Counted from the stretch's first letter, positions 46,443 to 55,695 are shown. The stretch: DNA of 64,000 nt from Planktothrix sp. PCC 11201 (GCF_900009135.1 NZ_LT797704.1:116746-180745); one strand, 5' to 3'. Numbers and translations are program-made. Notes: generated by a model from the letters alone, not told the origin.

Positions 46443-46456
46443 AGCCCTTTAGGGCT
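46443..46456. terminator. Small hairpin between convergent genes
   Basis: AGCCCTTTAGGGCT is a perfect inverted repeat placed 2 bases after one stop codon and 2 bases before the convergent one. Probably a bidirectional terminator; similar to 33315-33331. Confidence 0.5.
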
Positions 46457-46458
46457 AA

Positions 46459-46857
46459 CTAATCCACTAAAAAATCCGTCAGAACTTCATCCGGCTCATC
46501 CTGATCATTGTCATCGGTTAACAGTTGGGAAAAAGTAGAACTAGGGGAAAGCGAAAGTTCCGGGATAACTATTTTTTCCAGAGCGACTATTTTGGCTTCT
46601 AACTTGGCAACTTTATTTAATAATGGTTTTAAAGATTCAACTTTTCCCTGTAAATCTAATAATTCTTTTTGGAGATTAAAATATTCCAAATCGACGGACT
46701 GACTACTCAAAAAAACTCGGGTTTTATCTAAATACTGACCAATGGCTTCTTGAACTAATTCTTCTAAGGAATGTCCGGTTTCCAGGGATAATTGATGGAG
46801 TTGTTCGGCCCATTCTGAAGAAACAGTTGTTTCTATTTTTGTATTATTTAAGCTCAT
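46459..46857 (-). CDS. Small protein with ribbon-helix-helix-like N-terminus and coiled coil
   Basis: 132 residues. Residues 6-45 (KIETTVSSEWAEQLHQLSLETG, HSLEELVQEAIGQYL) look like an RHH DNA-binding or antitoxin-type fold. A leucine-rich coiled coil follows (about 60-100, LQKELLDLQGKVESLKPLLNKV) and the tail is acidic. No toxin gene is adjacent. Function unknown; a DNA-binding dimer is the simplest reading. Start ATG 46855-46857. Confidence 0.6.
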   Translation of the reverse strand: MSLNNTKIETTVSSEWAEQLHQLSLETGHSLEELVQEAIGQYLDKTRVFLSSQSVDLEYFNLQKELLDLQGKVESLKPLLNKVAKLEAKIVALEKIVIPELSLSPSSTFSQLLTDDNDQDEPDEVLTDFLVD

Positions 46858-47030
46858 GAATATTCAGGATTTTAACAAAGAACGGTCGGTCAAGTTTGGA
46901 GAAATTTAGGGGAATTTACTCTAGGATAAAAACACCCATTTAAGGTGAATAGGGACGAGGTAATGGTCAATAGGAAAGTATTTTATTGCCTATTGCCCAT
47001 TCCCCATTCCCCATAGAAAATAATTGACCG

Positions 47031-47213
47031 TTAATTATGATCGGAATTCGGAAAAGTCCGCTTAAATTCTTCGATTAATTCGTCAATTTCTTCTAAGGCT
47101 TGATTAACGTCTATTCTAAGAGTTCCTAAATTGGGTTTTTCCAATAGCTTAACGAGGGATTCTCGTTTACCTTCAATTAAAGCAACTCTTTCTCTAATAG
47201 TATTGGCATCCAT
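47031..47213 (-). CDS. Small hypothetical helical protein
   Basis: 60 residues, highly charged and predicted to be helical throughout (MDANTIRERVALIEGKRESL, then VNQALEEIDELIEEFKRTF). Start ATG at 47211-47213 with a purine-rich GAGAGGAAA upstream. No family recognised. Its composition is protein-like and the codons are similar to its neighbours. Confidence 0.5.
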   Translation of the reverse strand: MDANTIRERVALIEGKRESLVKLLEKPNLGTLRIDVNQALEEIDELIEEFKRTFPNSDHN

Positions 47214-47407
47214 GTTTTTTTCCTCTCTCAGTAAATCAGTTATTAATTTAACATCCCACCGTCAACTATTCCAATATTAGATAACAGAGGATTTAAGTTA
47301 GAAAAACCCTGGGTCGGGAAGGAGAACTCCTCCTACTCTGGGTTATAAATTTATTATACCCTATGGAGATGATCAAATTGAATATAGAACCCCAAAAATA
47401 AAGTAGC

Positions 47408-48595
47408 CTATTCAAGTTCTTTGAGACGATCTAACACCTCTTGATAGGCAGCTTTTCGACCTAATTTATCATAAAGTTCAGCTGCTTTTTGAAAATCCGA
47501 TCTCGCGTTAATTTTATTCTTCAATTTCAGATAAGCCAAAGCTCGATTATAATAGGCATCCGCAAAACCAGGATTTAAACGAATGGCTTCGGTATAATCC
47601 TCAATTGGATTAAGGCCACGAGTGGGTTCACCAATATTAGTGGCTAAAAGAGTCCGGGCAATTCCCCGATTAAAATAGGCTTCAGGAGTGTTAGGATTTA
47701 ATTCAATCGCATGATTGAAAGCATAAATCGCATCCCAGGTTTCACCTTGATCTAATAAAGTTAAACCTTGAAAATAAAACGCCTGATAGGTTCGGGGAAA
47801 ATCCAAGGAAACTGGGTTAGCTTCCGGTAGTTTTTCATCAATGACTAAATCCGATGATTTTAAGCCTGTTTCTAATAGTTTTGCGATAAATAAATTAATG
47901 GGAATAGCCGCATTGAATCCCGTTTTAATCGGAGCTACATCACCAGAACTGGTTTGGGCAAAGCCAAATTCCCCCTGGCCATGTAACCCCACTACCCGGC
48001 CTTCAGAATCGAAAACCGGCCCCCCACTCATGCCACTCCAAGTCACCGCTTGATAGCGTAAATTATAGCCTTCTGGACGACTTTTCGGGCGACTGGTAAC
48101 TAATCCCGGGGATAATTCCGGTTCCCTTTCCACTCCAGTTAATCCCCCGGTTGCCGGATATCCATAAACATAAATCTGAGCACCAATAACCGCCTGTTCA
48201 GAATTACCTAATGTGGCAATTGGGTAGTTTTGAGAACTTTCAAATTGAATAATAGCTAAATCCGGTTCTTTATCATCATTTTGTAGCCGAACAATTTTTA
48301 TCTGCGGATGACTATTTCCATCGGAGGTTCGCACACTATATTTAACATTTGGATCTTCTACAACATGATTCACCGTCAAAACCGTATAAACCCTGTTATT
48401 TTTAGCAATAATGACCCCAGACCCATCCCCTAACGGACTATTAATTTGTACGGTAATGGGTTCGGCGATTTCTGCCACCTGTTGCGCCGTTTTTGCCAGG
48501 ACAATTGCAGATTGACTCACCACCAGGGTGACAACCGTTGCTGTGCCCGTTAGCAGATAAAGAAGGGAATCAGATGAAAACGACCCTAAACCCAT
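47408..48595 (-). CDS. Trypsin-like serine protease with TPR repeats
   Basis: 395 residues. N-terminal signal/anchor helix (about 9-33), then a HtrA-like trypsin fold: His in VLTVNHVVEDP, Asp in EPDLAIIQF, Ser in SGMSGGPVFDSEG. No PDZ domain follows; instead the C-terminus has three TPR units (FYFQGLTLLDQGETWDAIYAF, AYFNRGIARTLL, AYYNRALAYLKLKNKINARS). Cyanobacteria have many such trypsin-TPR proteins; the TPRs probably dock partners in the periplasm. Start ATG 48593-48595. Confidence 0.85.
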   Translation of the reverse strand: MGLGSFSSDSLLYLLTGTATVVTLVVSQSAIVLAKTAQQVAEIAEPITVQINSPLGDGSGVIIAKNNRVYTVLTVNHVVEDPNVKYSVRTSDGNSHPQIKIVRLQNDDKEPDLAIIQFESSQNYPIATLGNSEQAVIGAQIYVYGYPATGGLTGVEREPELSPGLVTSRPKSRPEGYNLRYQAVTWSGMSGGPVFDSEGRVVGLHGQGEFGFAQTSSGDVAPIKTGFNAAIPINLFIAKLLETGLKSSDLVIDEKLPEANPVSLDFPRTYQAFYFQGLTLLDQGETWDAIYAFNHAIELNPNTPEAYFNRGIARTLLATNIGEPTRGLNPIEDYTEAIRLNPGFADAYYNRALAYLKLKNKINARSDFQKAAELYDKLGRKAAYQEVLDRLKELE

Positions 48596-48832
48596 AATTT
48601 AACTCCTAGATATAAATTCCCTTGATTTGCCATTACCCGTTACCCGTTAAAAACTGGGACAAAATTCATCAGAGGACAATTTGATCAATAGACGCAAATT
48701 CACTGGATTTTGTTCATCATTTTTTTGACTTCTATCTTAAGTTAATCCCAATTAGACGAGCTTGCAAGTCGGGAAAAGATTACCTCAAAGGAGAATCACC
48801 CACTTGCTCAAAATTCCTAAATCAAAAAATAC

Positions 48833-49036
48833 TTACCAAATTGTTTTGACAAATGGATAATTAAGAATCTTAGCATCGCAGGTGACAAGGGAAATTTCAT
48901 AGCGTCGTGCGATCGCTACTAAAATTCTATCGGCTGGATCTTTGTGAAAAACCTCTGGTAGTTGTGTACTCGCTATGGCATCTATGGGTGATAAAGGTTC
49001 GATCACAACCCCCGAATGAGTTTGTGCTAACTGATC
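48833..49036 (-). pseudogene. Truncated PIN-domain (VapC-like) toxin
   Basis: The frame 49036-48833 has no start and encodes only the C-terminal half of a PIN toxin: PLSPIDAIASTQLPEVFHKD, then PADRILVAIARRYEISLVTCDAKI and YPFVKTIW-stop. Intact relatives have about 60 more N-terminal residues with the first catalytic Asp. An upstream stop (49037-49039) shows the missing part was deleted. It lies directly behind the antitoxin gene, overlapping its last codons. Confidence 0.7.
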
Positions 49037-49245
49037 TCAGGCATAGGTTCATCAAAATCACTGGCAATAGTAATTGGTTTTCCCCTAAGTGGATAATGTT
49101 TTGTTATCGGTGTAGTTTGACAGGGGACAATTCTAACAATGGGTAAACCATCGCGAGTAATTACAACTTCAGATTGGTTTGTCGTCACCTCGTCAACAAT
49201 CGTATTTAGGGAGAGATCAATTTCCTGTATATTGAGATATTTCAT
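49027..49245 (-). CDS. Phd/YefM-family antitoxin
   Basis: 72 residues: MKYLNIQEIDLSLNTIVDEV, then QSEVVITRDGLPIVRIVPC, which is the Phd/YefM fold, and a short acidic tail. It would bind DNA and neutralise a toxin encoded immediately downstream. Here the toxin frame is truncated, so the antitoxin is probably orphaned. Start ATG 49243-49245. Confidence 0.8.
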   Translation of the reverse strand: MKYLNIQEIDLSLNTIVDEVTTNQSEVVITRDGLPIVRIVPCQTTPITKHYPLRGKPITIASDFDEPMPEIS

Positions 49246-49347
49246 ATCAGTAGCTATTCTCTAATAGATCTATCATTCTCCAAACTTCTGAAAACTATTT
49301 TATCCTAATTTGTCTCAAAAGTGGAATTACTCAACAGGAATTAACGA

Positions 49348-50946
49348 CTAATCAGTCAATTTTAATTGAAATAGGGACAAGTGATTAATAATTGCTTGAG
49401 TTAATCCTTCTAGGGTATATTCTCGCGCTTCGATGTCTACCCGTCCCAACAGATTCATGCAGCTTTTAGAGGTTTGGGGGCCAATCGAAGCAATACAAAT
49501 TGTATCTAAATAATCCGGGGTTAAAGCTTGTTCCGGTAGGGCTTGAATCAGTTGACAGAAATTCTTAACGGTTTTGGAACTGGCAAAAGTAATCACATCA
49601 ATTTTTTGAGTTTGTAATGCCTCTAAAACTTCAGGCGAAATCCTCTCAGGACAACCGGATTCATAGGCAGCAACTTCTGTAATAATTGCTCCTTTTGCCG
49701 TTAATTCCTGTACTAAAATTTCCCGTCCTCCGGTTTCAACTCGGGGGAATAAAATTCTTTTTCCTGCTAGGGAATCGGGGAAATATTCAACTAGGGAATC
49801 CGCAATAAAATCCGGCGGAATAAAATCAGGTTTTAAATAACGTTCTTGTAAACTAGCGGCGGTTTTTTTACCGACTACGGCGATTTTGGTTTGACCTAAA
49901 CTGCGGGTATCTTTCCCCAAGGCAATTAAGCGGTTAAAAAAGTATTCTACTCCATTAGAAGATGTCAAAATTAACCAATCAAAACTATTTTCTAATTGTT
50001 CAATCGCTTGATCTAAACTCTCCCAACTCGACGGAGGGGTAATCACTAAAGCGGGCATTTCAATAACAATTGCTCCTTGAGCTTTTAATAAGTCACTTTG
50101 GAGACTGGATTGTTCGACGGAACGAGTTAATAATATAGTTTTACCAAATAGGGGTTGGTTCATAGTAGCCGAATTTAAAATAGAATTTTGAGGCAGTTTT
50201 TCCCGTTGCCAAGGGTATTGATCCGGGTTGATAAAATCGCGTAAACGGACGACTTCACCCACCACAATCACACAGGGAGATAGGGATTGATTGGCTGTTA
50301 TTTCTACAATATCATTTAATCTGCCAACCCAAACTTTTTGTTGTGGACAACCGCCGGATTGAATAATAGCAATTGGGGTTTGAGGGAGTCGTTCATGGCG
50401 TAAGAGTTGATGAACAATTTCAGCTAAATTCCGTCCTCCCATTAGAATAACTAGGGTTTCTATCTGAGAAACAATTTGCCAATCTAAGGCTTCTAAATCA
50501 TGGGCAGTTAGGACGGCAAAACAACGACTCATTACCTGGTCAGTTAGGGGAATATGGGCGAGGGTTGGAGCCGCCAAAGCCGAAGAAAGTCCGGGGATTA
50601 CTTCAAATTTACATTCCGATTCAATTAAGGCTTGAATTTCCGATGTTGTTCGTCCAAAAATAAAAGGATCACCTCCTTTTAAACGAATTACTTGTTTTCC
50701 TAATTGACAATATTGAACTAATAATTGATTGATTTCAGTTTGGAGAGTGCTGGGTTTCCCACCTCGTTTTCCGACTTCTAATTTCAAACAATTTGCCGGA
50801 ACTAAAGTTAAAATAGAATCATCGACTAAAGCATCATAAATTATGACTTCTGCTTGGGAAAGTAATTGTTGTGCTTGTAGGGTAAGATAGGCAATTTCCC
50901 CTAGCCCAGCCCCCATTAAATAAACTTTTCCAGTTGGGTTAATCAT
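49348..50946 (-). CDS. Bifunctional uroporphyrinogen-III C-methyltransferase / uroporphyrinogen-III synthase
   Basis: 532 residues fused from two enzymes. CobA-type methyltransferase (about 1-245): VYLMGAGLGEIAYLTLQAQQL, KRGGKPSTLQTEINQLLV, VIRLKGGDPFIFGR, VIPGLSSALAAPTLAHIPLT. HemD-type synthase (about 265-525): LFGKTILLTRSVEQSSLQSD, DWLILTSSNGVEYFF, VITFASSKTVKNFCQ, IASIGPQTS. The synthase makes uroporphyrinogen III for all tetrapyrroles and the methyltransferase directs it to sirohaem/B12. An in-frame ATG (MNQPLFGKT, near 50161) begins the HemD part and could also initiate a separate product. Start ATG 50944-50946. Confidence 0.92.
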   Translation of the reverse strand: MINPTGKVYLMGAGLGEIAYLTLQAQQLLSQAEVIIYDALVDDSILTLVPANCLKLEVGKRGGKPSTLQTEINQLLVQYCQLGKQVIRLKGGDPFIFGRTTSEIQALIESECKFEVIPGLSSALAAPTLAHIPLTDQVMSRCFAVLTAHDLEALDWQIVSQIETLVILMGGRNLAEIVHQLLRHERLPQTPIAIIQSGGCPQQKVWVGRLNDIVEITANQSLSPCVIVVGEVVRLRDFINPDQYPWQREKLPQNSILNSATMNQPLFGKTILLTRSVEQSSLQSDLLKAQGAIVIEMPALVITPPSSWESLDQAIEQLENSFDWLILTSSNGVEYFFNRLIALGKDTRSLGQTKIAVVGKKTAASLQERYLKPDFIPPDFIADSLVEYFPDSLAGKRILFPRVETGGREILVQELTAKGAIITEVAAYESGCPERISPEVLEALQTQKIDVITFASSKTVKNFCQLIQALPEQALTPDYLDTICIASIGPQTSKSCMNLLGRVDIEAREYTLEGLTQAIINHLSLFQLKLTD

Positions 50947-51191
50947 TGATAAATTTCATAAAAATTTGGGTTCAAATCTAATTTTATCCTAATTTCAGGG
51001 TGTGAAACTTTAAGAAGTGTCACAGGGGCGATCGCGATCTGAATATTTTTATCCATAATCGGGATTAAAAGAGAACAGGGAAATCCGACTTTTAAATAGA
51101 AAGCGCAAATAGGGTTGGGTCTTCCAAACCCTGCGGGTTGTTATCACAAATCCTATACGGATTGCCATATCATTAATTAGGATTAATCATC

Positions 51192-51968
51192 ATGAGAGTT
51201 CAGTTTAATTATGGTTTTTTTGGTTTGGGATTAACCATCCTTTTGTTAATTTTGTTTAGTGTGTTACAATGGTTGCAAATTTCGGCGGGAACCTTTTTAG
51301 ATTGGGTGATTGCCTGTGCCATTTTTTGGTGGTTATTATTAATTGTAACCGTTCCTTGGAATATTCATTTTGAAGCTAAAGAAGTTTTAGCCGAAGCCGA
51401 GGAATCGAAAAAAAAAGGGATTCCCGTTGAACCGAAACAAGTGGAATATGTCACCCAGTTAGCCCGACGTTCCCTGGGAGTGGCTTTGGGTTTACATTTG
51501 ATATCTACTTTAGGACTTTATGGGTTAGCTTGGTCGGGAATTAGTCTGGTAGGTTATTTGGGTGCGGGGGCGGCTTTATTATTAACTATTTTACGGCCAT
51601 CGGTGCGAGCTTACCAATATTTATCAATCCGATTATCCATGGTTCGCCGTCAAATTTCCTATCCCCGCGAGGACGTGGTAGAACTGCGAAATCGCTTTGA
51701 AACTGTAGAATTAACCTTGAAAGAATTACAAAGCCAATTGAATCTTAAATATGCGGATTCTTGGGCTTCTCAACAGGAACAAAGATGGCAAGCAACTCGT
51801 CAAGATTTCACCCGACTAACGGCGAATTTAGAATCCTTAAAATCCACTAATTTATCCGAACATGAGCGTTTAGAAAAAGAGGCTAAAAATGCGATCGCTC
51901 AATTAACCACCGATGGACAATTCCTTAATCATGTTAGAGAAATTATTCGATTTGTAAAAGAAGCCTAA
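51192..51968 (+). CDS. Membrane protein with coiled-coil C-terminus, unknown function
   Basis: 258 residues: two helices at about 9-30 and 36-55 (LTILLLILFSVLQWL, WVIACAIFWWLLLIV), a short acidic loop, two more helices near 95-140, then a charged coiled coil (about 150-250, VVELRNRFETVELTLKELQSQL). I do not recognise a family. It resembles conserved cyanobacterial hypothetical membrane proteins. It has its own strong terminator at 51978-52012, so it is probably monocistronic. Confidence 0.65.
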   Translation: MRVQFNYGFFGLGLTILLLILFSVLQWLQISAGTFLDWVIACAIFWWLLLIVTVPWNIHFEAKEVLAEAEESKKKGIPVEPKQVEYVTQLARRSLGVALGLHLISTLGLYGLAWSGISLVGYLGAGAALLLTILRPSVRAYQYLSIRLSMVRRQISYPREDVVELRNRFETVELTLKELQSQLNLKYADSWASQQEQRWQATRQDFTRLTANLESLKSTNLSEHERLEKEAKNAIAQLTTDGQFLNHVREIIRFVKEA

Positions 51969-51977
51969 AGATTGAGG

Positions 51978-52012
51978 GGAGAAAGGAAAATAATCAACCT
52001 TCTCCTTTTTTT
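51978..52012 (+). terminator. Rho-independent terminator
   Basis: GGAGAAAGG pairs with CCTTCTCC (one bulged A) across an 11-base loop and is followed by seven T. A clear terminator for the membrane-protein gene upstream. Confidence 0.8.
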
Positions 52013-52028
52013 GTGTCTTTGTATTTCC

Positions 52029-53381
52029 TTAAATTTCATACAGTCTTCTTAGCAAGGCTAAAATTTGATCGCCGTAGGTGGAATCATCTGACCATCTCCC
52101 GCTTAATTGCTGAACAAAAGGAGCAATTCCTCGGGTAACAAATTCAAAGCGAGGATCAACAATATCTTGGACTAAAGGTTCATAACTTGCATAAGCTTTT
52201 AGATGTTGAATATGGGCTCTAACTCCGATTTGAATTGTCTGGAAAGAAGCACTTTCGGCAGATCCACCCAAACTTCCTAAACCTCCAAAATTATTTTGTT
52301 CGGGTTTGAGAGTGCCGCCAAATTGTAGAAAGTTAGTTTCCAAACACATTTGAGAGAACGCAATATCATGATTCACACCTTCTATAGCCGCTTCTTCTCG
52401 ATAAAATTTAGCAATTTCAGGCACGGTATTAAGCATCTGATAATCTTGAGTTTTGATAAACATAATTAGTTGAACTTCTGTGGTTAAACCATTGCCCATA
52501 ATCTGATCCATTTGACTATTATAGGGACGAATATTAGAACGAAAAACCACACTTCGATTGGGATTATCCCAGCCCACAGAAATTCCAAAACTCTTGAAAT
52601 CAACAGCCCGAATATAAACAATATTATTATATCTAATTCTTCTTACCCGAGCAGAAATTTGTGATAAATTCAATCCAAATTTATCGACTATATCAATGGG
52701 AATATAAGCATTTCCATTGACTAAAATTCCATTTTCCCCATAGCGACGACCATTAATATTAATCCCAATAGAACCATAAACTGGTGTACCTGGGGGAACG
52801 GTTGGAATAGGATTTGTTGAACTATTTCCTAACCAATCTGTCAGTCCATTAGCAATGCCAATCGCCATATCTTGACGTCGAGTTTGAATCAAAGCCCGAT
52901 CGGTGGGATTGGTTAGAAATCCCAATTCCAGATAGAGGGAAGGAATAGCAATCCAACGGCAAAAAATTAAACTTCCTAAGCCAGTTTCGGTGTCCGGTTT
53001 TGTCCCTCGGTTGGGGAGTTGAGGCACTTGTTGAAGCAGGGATAATAATAGGGATTCGGCGTCTTGTTTTCGAGATTGATTGTTGGCAATATAAAAAGCT
53101 GTAGCCCCTCGAATTAGAGGGTTTGATGAGCCTCCCATTTGCAATTCTAAAGCCCTATCTCCAGAGCGGGAATGGGTATTAATCCAATCAATGGTTTGAG
53201 TTTGACTCAAATCATCAGGAACCGCAATCACTTGTACACCCCGAGAGCGCAATTCACCGATGACTAAATCCCGAATCCGAATCATTTCTTGGGCTTCGGT
53301 TGTCCCCCCGGCAATTGTACCTGGGTCTCTTACACCATTTTCAAATCCTCCATGACCTGCGGATAAAAAAATTCTTGTCAT
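52029..53381 (-). CDS. N-acetylmuramoyl-L-alanine amidase with stalk and glucosaminidase-like domains
   Basis: 450 residues without an obvious signal peptide. An Amidase_3 domain (about 1-190) has His in SAGHGG, Glu in GGTTEAQEMI and Glu in LYLELGFLTNP. The segment that usually carries the second zinc His (pattern H-A-x-x-x-NPSVRG) reads ELQMGGSSNPLIRG, so a ligand appears replaced. A CuAO/stalk-like domain (about 205-285) and a C-terminal glucosaminidase-type domain follow (EIAKFYREEAAIEGVNHDIA, MCLETNFLQFGGT). It would cut or bind peptidoglycan. Overall homology is clear; amidase activity is uncertain. Confidence 0.82.
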   Translation of the reverse strand: MTRIFLSAGHGGFENGVRDPGTIAGGTTEAQEMIRIRDLVIGELRSRGVQVIAVPDDLSQTQTIDWINTHSRSGDRALELQMGGSSNPLIRGATAFYIANNQSRKQDAESLLLSLLQQVPQLPNRGTKPDTETGLGSLIFCRWIAIPSLYLELGFLTNPTDRALIQTRRQDMAIGIANGLTDWLGNSSTNPIPTVPPGTPVYGSIGININGRRYGENGILVNGNAYIPIDIVDKFGLNLSQISARVRRIRYNNIVYIRAVDFKSFGISVGWDNPNRSVVFRSNIRPYNSQMDQIMGNGLTTEVQLIMFIKTQDYQMLNTVPEIAKFYREEAAIEGVNHDIAFSQMCLETNFLQFGGTLKPEQNNFGGLGSLGGSAESASFQTIQIGVRAHIQHLKAYASYEPLVQDIVDPRFEFVTRGIAPFVQQLSGRWSDDSTYGDQILALLRRLYEI

Positions 53382-53438
53382 TAGTTTATGCTCTCAATTT
53401 TAAGTTTAATATTAAGGTTAAATATTTTAATTCCCTTT

Positions 53439-53807
53439 ATGGTTTTACACTGTAATCAGGTATTTGTCACCCTCGGTGATCCAAAAATGGAAATTTTGGT
53501 TGAGTTTTATGCTCAATTGTTGGGAATACAACCGTTAAATTATATTCCTAATCGTTATGCAGAATTTCAGTTACCGAGTTTGAAATTAGGAATTTTTCAA
53601 CCTAAAGCCACCGATATTTCTGAATTTTCTCCGACGGGTAAAACTGGGATGAGTTTGTGTTTAGAAGTCCTAGATTTAGAACAAGCGATCGCCCATTTAA
53701 AAAATCTGGGATATCCGCCCCCGGGAGAAATCATCACGGCTGCCCATGGTCGAGAAATTTATGCTTATGATCCCATGGGAAACCGTTTAATTTTATATCA
53801 AATTTAG
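53439..53807 (+). CDS. VOC-family (glyoxalase-like) protein
   Basis: 122 residues from ATG 53439 (MVLHCNQVFVTLGDPK); a frame opening at 53388 adds only hydrophobic residues. One glyoxalase/bleomycin-resistance/dioxygenase domain: FYAQLLGIQPLNYIPNRYAEF, then LCLEVLDLEQAIAHLKNLG and GREIYAYDPMGNRLILYQ. Likely metal-binding or ligand-binding; the substrate is unknown. The gene is head-to-head with the amidase gene. Confidence 0.82.
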   Translation: MVLHCNQVFVTLGDPKMEILVEFYAQLLGIQPLNYIPNRYAEFQLPSLKLGIFQPKATDISEFSPTGKTGMSLCLEVLDLEQAIAHLKNLGYPPPGEIITAAHGREIYAYDPMGNRLILYQI

Positions 53808-53816
53808 GCGAATTAT

Positions 53817-54110
53817 TCACCCAATTAAATCCAAGAGGGTGTAAAGGCTCAGAATTAACAATAATATTGCCAGTTTTTGGGTGAGTTGTATACTGGAGGA
53901 AGGAATCATCGCTTCCCTCACTAAAATCGAAGTAGATGATCCCGCGACATAACTCATGGACAGCACCAAATAGGGCCATTGTTGATTTCCCATCCAAATC
54001 AAGAGTAAAAAAAACCCTAATATTAACATTAGTAACTCAATAAATTGAGGGGGGTTATATTGGGTTGATAACACTAAAGTTTGCCACCAAAAATTCCAAC
54101 GTCTGATCAT
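53817..54110 (-). CDS. Small membrane protein, unknown function
   Basis: 97 residues with three predicted membrane helices (IELLMLILGFFLLLIWMG, PYLVLSMSYVAGSSTSIL, AILLLILSLYTLLDLIG). The end of the gene converges with the VOC gene. Upstream it is 9 bases behind the phosphoribosyltransferase, with which it is probably co-transcribed. No family recognised beyond conserved cyanobacterial small membrane proteins. Confidence 0.6.
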   Translation of the reverse strand: MIRRWNFWWQTLVLSTQYNPPQFIELLMLILGFFLLLIWMGNQQWPYLVLSMSYVAGSSTSILVREAMIPSSSIQLTQKLAILLLILSLYTLLDLIG

Positions 54111-54119
54111 GATTAATAA

Positions 54120-54782
54120 TTATCTGAGCCAGGTTTGTTTTTGTAAATCGGATAAAGCTGTTTCTGTCTCTACCTGTTCAAATTGTTGATAAAACCGACT
54201 AACATTAAAAAAAGGATGGGGAGTTTCTAAGACAATAACGCGATCGCCCCATAGCTGCATAGAGGGAATTAATTCTAGCGGCGCCACGGGAACACAAATC
54301 CAAATTGCCAGGGGGTGATGAGCTTTCAATGCCTTTGCCGCCACGGCCATGGTCATTCCCGTGGCAATACCATCATCGACAATCAGGGCTAAAGCTCCAT
54401 GGGGGTTAATCTCAGGACAGGCCGGAGAAAGCCGTTCCCACCCCTGCTGGGCTTTGGTCTGAGCCTGTTCCAACATCCTCTGTTGAAGCTCCAGATCCAG
54501 GGGTTTGCGTTTCGACCATAACACATGGCCATCGGAGGTGACCGCACCCAAGGCCAATTCGGGGTTATCGGGAAAGGTGATTTTTTTGGCCACAATCACA
54601 CTCAAAGGAGCGTGCAACCCTTGAGCAATAGGCACAGCCACGGGTACACCCCCACGGGGTAAGGCATAGACAACAATTCTTATGTCCCGACTCGGATGTT
54701 CTAAACTCATCTGTAACAAAATTTCTTTTGCCAGTTCCTCACCCGCTTGAGTCCGATCTTTAAATATTGGTGTGAATAACAT
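54120..54782 (-). CDS. Phosphoribosyltransferase
   Basis: 220 residues from ATG 54782 (MLFTPIFKDRTQAGEELAKE); the frame is open up to 54860 but the family begins FxDRxxAG. It has YALPRGGVPVAVPIAQGL, KKITFPDNPELALGAVTSDG, and the PRPP loop LIVDDGIATGMTM. This type of predicted PRTase is widespread and of unknown exact substrate. It is followed 9 bases later by a small membrane-protein gene, probably the same transcript. Confidence 0.85.
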   Translation of the reverse strand: MLFTPIFKDRTQAGEELAKEILLQMSLEHPSRDIRIVVYALPRGGVPVAVPIAQGLHAPLSVIVAKKITFPDNPELALGAVTSDGHVLWSKRKPLDLELQQRMLEQAQTKAQQGWERLSPACPEINPHGALALIVDDGIATGMTMAVAAKALKAHHPLAIWICVPVAPLELIPSMQLWGDRVIVLETPHPFFNVSRFYQQFEQVETETALSDLQKQTWLR

Positions 54783-54929
54783 GATCTGCTTGCCCCCGAC
54801 CATCGCATCATCTCTATGATGACTGTTGCCGTTGAGAGTTGCAACTTGAGAAATTCCCACGGGATGGAAAATAGTTGTAAATTGGGTATCGGTTAATCGT
54901 CAATACTCTAAATCCTACTCCCTTTAATT

Positions 54930-55631
54930 ATGTCTGATCACGAACAATTGAGTTTATTTGATTTTAAAAATACTGAACCTGCTGCTCCGTCAACAAATTT
55001 GAATCGAGATTTAATTCCGACTGATGCCAAAATTGCGATTCCTGTAGGAACTTATCAAACCTTAGAAGAAATTGCTAACCATTGTAATCATTGTTATCGA
55101 TGTGAATTAGGACAAAATCGTACCCATGCGGTCATTGGTCGAGGCAATATTCAAGCGCCAATTATGATTATTGGAGAAGCACCCGGGCAAAATGAAGATG
55201 AACAGGGTTTGCCCTTTGTCGGTCGGTCGGGACAACTATTAGAAAAAATTTTGGAATCCGTGGGTTTGAGTACAGAAAAAGAGGTTTATATTTCTAATGC
55301 CATTCGCTGTCGTCCGCCCAATAATCGCACCCCAACCCCAGCAGAAATCGAAGCCTGTAAACCGTATTTATTAGAACAAATTCGTTTAGTTAATCCTAAA
55401 ATTATTTTATTAACTGGAGCAACGGCGGTTAAATCCTTGTTAGGAGATAAACGGGGTATCACTAAAATCAGGGGGCAATGGATGGAGTGGGAAGGGCGAT
55501 TATGTATGCCCATTTTTCACCCGGCTTATTTATTAAGAAATCCTGCTAAGGAACCCGGATCTCCGAAATGGTTAATGTGGCAAGATATTCAGAAAGTTAA
55601 TCATAAATTGAATGAATTAATCAATGGGTAA
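54930..55631 (+). CDS. Uracil-DNA glycosylase, type 4 (Fe-S family)
   Basis: 233 residues. The Fe-S cysteines are visible: CNHCYRCELGQNR near residue 50 (C-x2-C-x2-C), a Cys in NAIRCRPPNNRTP, and EACKPYL. Active site GEAPGQNEDEQGLPFVGRSG and the C-terminal motif PIFHPAYLLRNPA complete the family. The enzyme removes uracil from DNA to start base-excision repair. A hydrophilic N-terminal leader of about 40 residues is extra. Start ATG 54930. Divergent from the phosphoribosyltransferase. Confidence 0.92.
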   Translation: MSDHEQLSLFDFKNTEPAAPSTNLNRDLIPTDAKIAIPVGTYQTLEEIANHCNHCYRCELGQNRTHAVIGRGNIQAPIMIIGEAPGQNEDEQGLPFVGRSGQLLEKILESVGLSTEKEVYISNAIRCRPPNNRTPTPAEIEACKPYLLEQIRLVNPKIILLTGATAVKSLLGDKRGITKIRGQWMEWEGRLCMPIFHPAYLLRNPAKEPGSPKWLMWQDIQKVNHKLNELING

Positions 55632-55641
55632 TAATCGTAGT

Positions 55642-55657
55642 GAGGCGTTTACGCCTC
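55642..55657. repeat. GAGGCGT/ACGCCTC inverted repeat
   Basis: A 7-bp perfect stem with a 2-base loop after the UDG stop, preceded by CGTAGT. It is part of the larger element at 61051-61099, so this is a dispersed repeat; it may also terminate the UDG transcript. Confidence 0.6.
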
Positions 55658-55695
55658 TATTAGATCGTTGATTTAGCAGTTGGATAAACAACATC

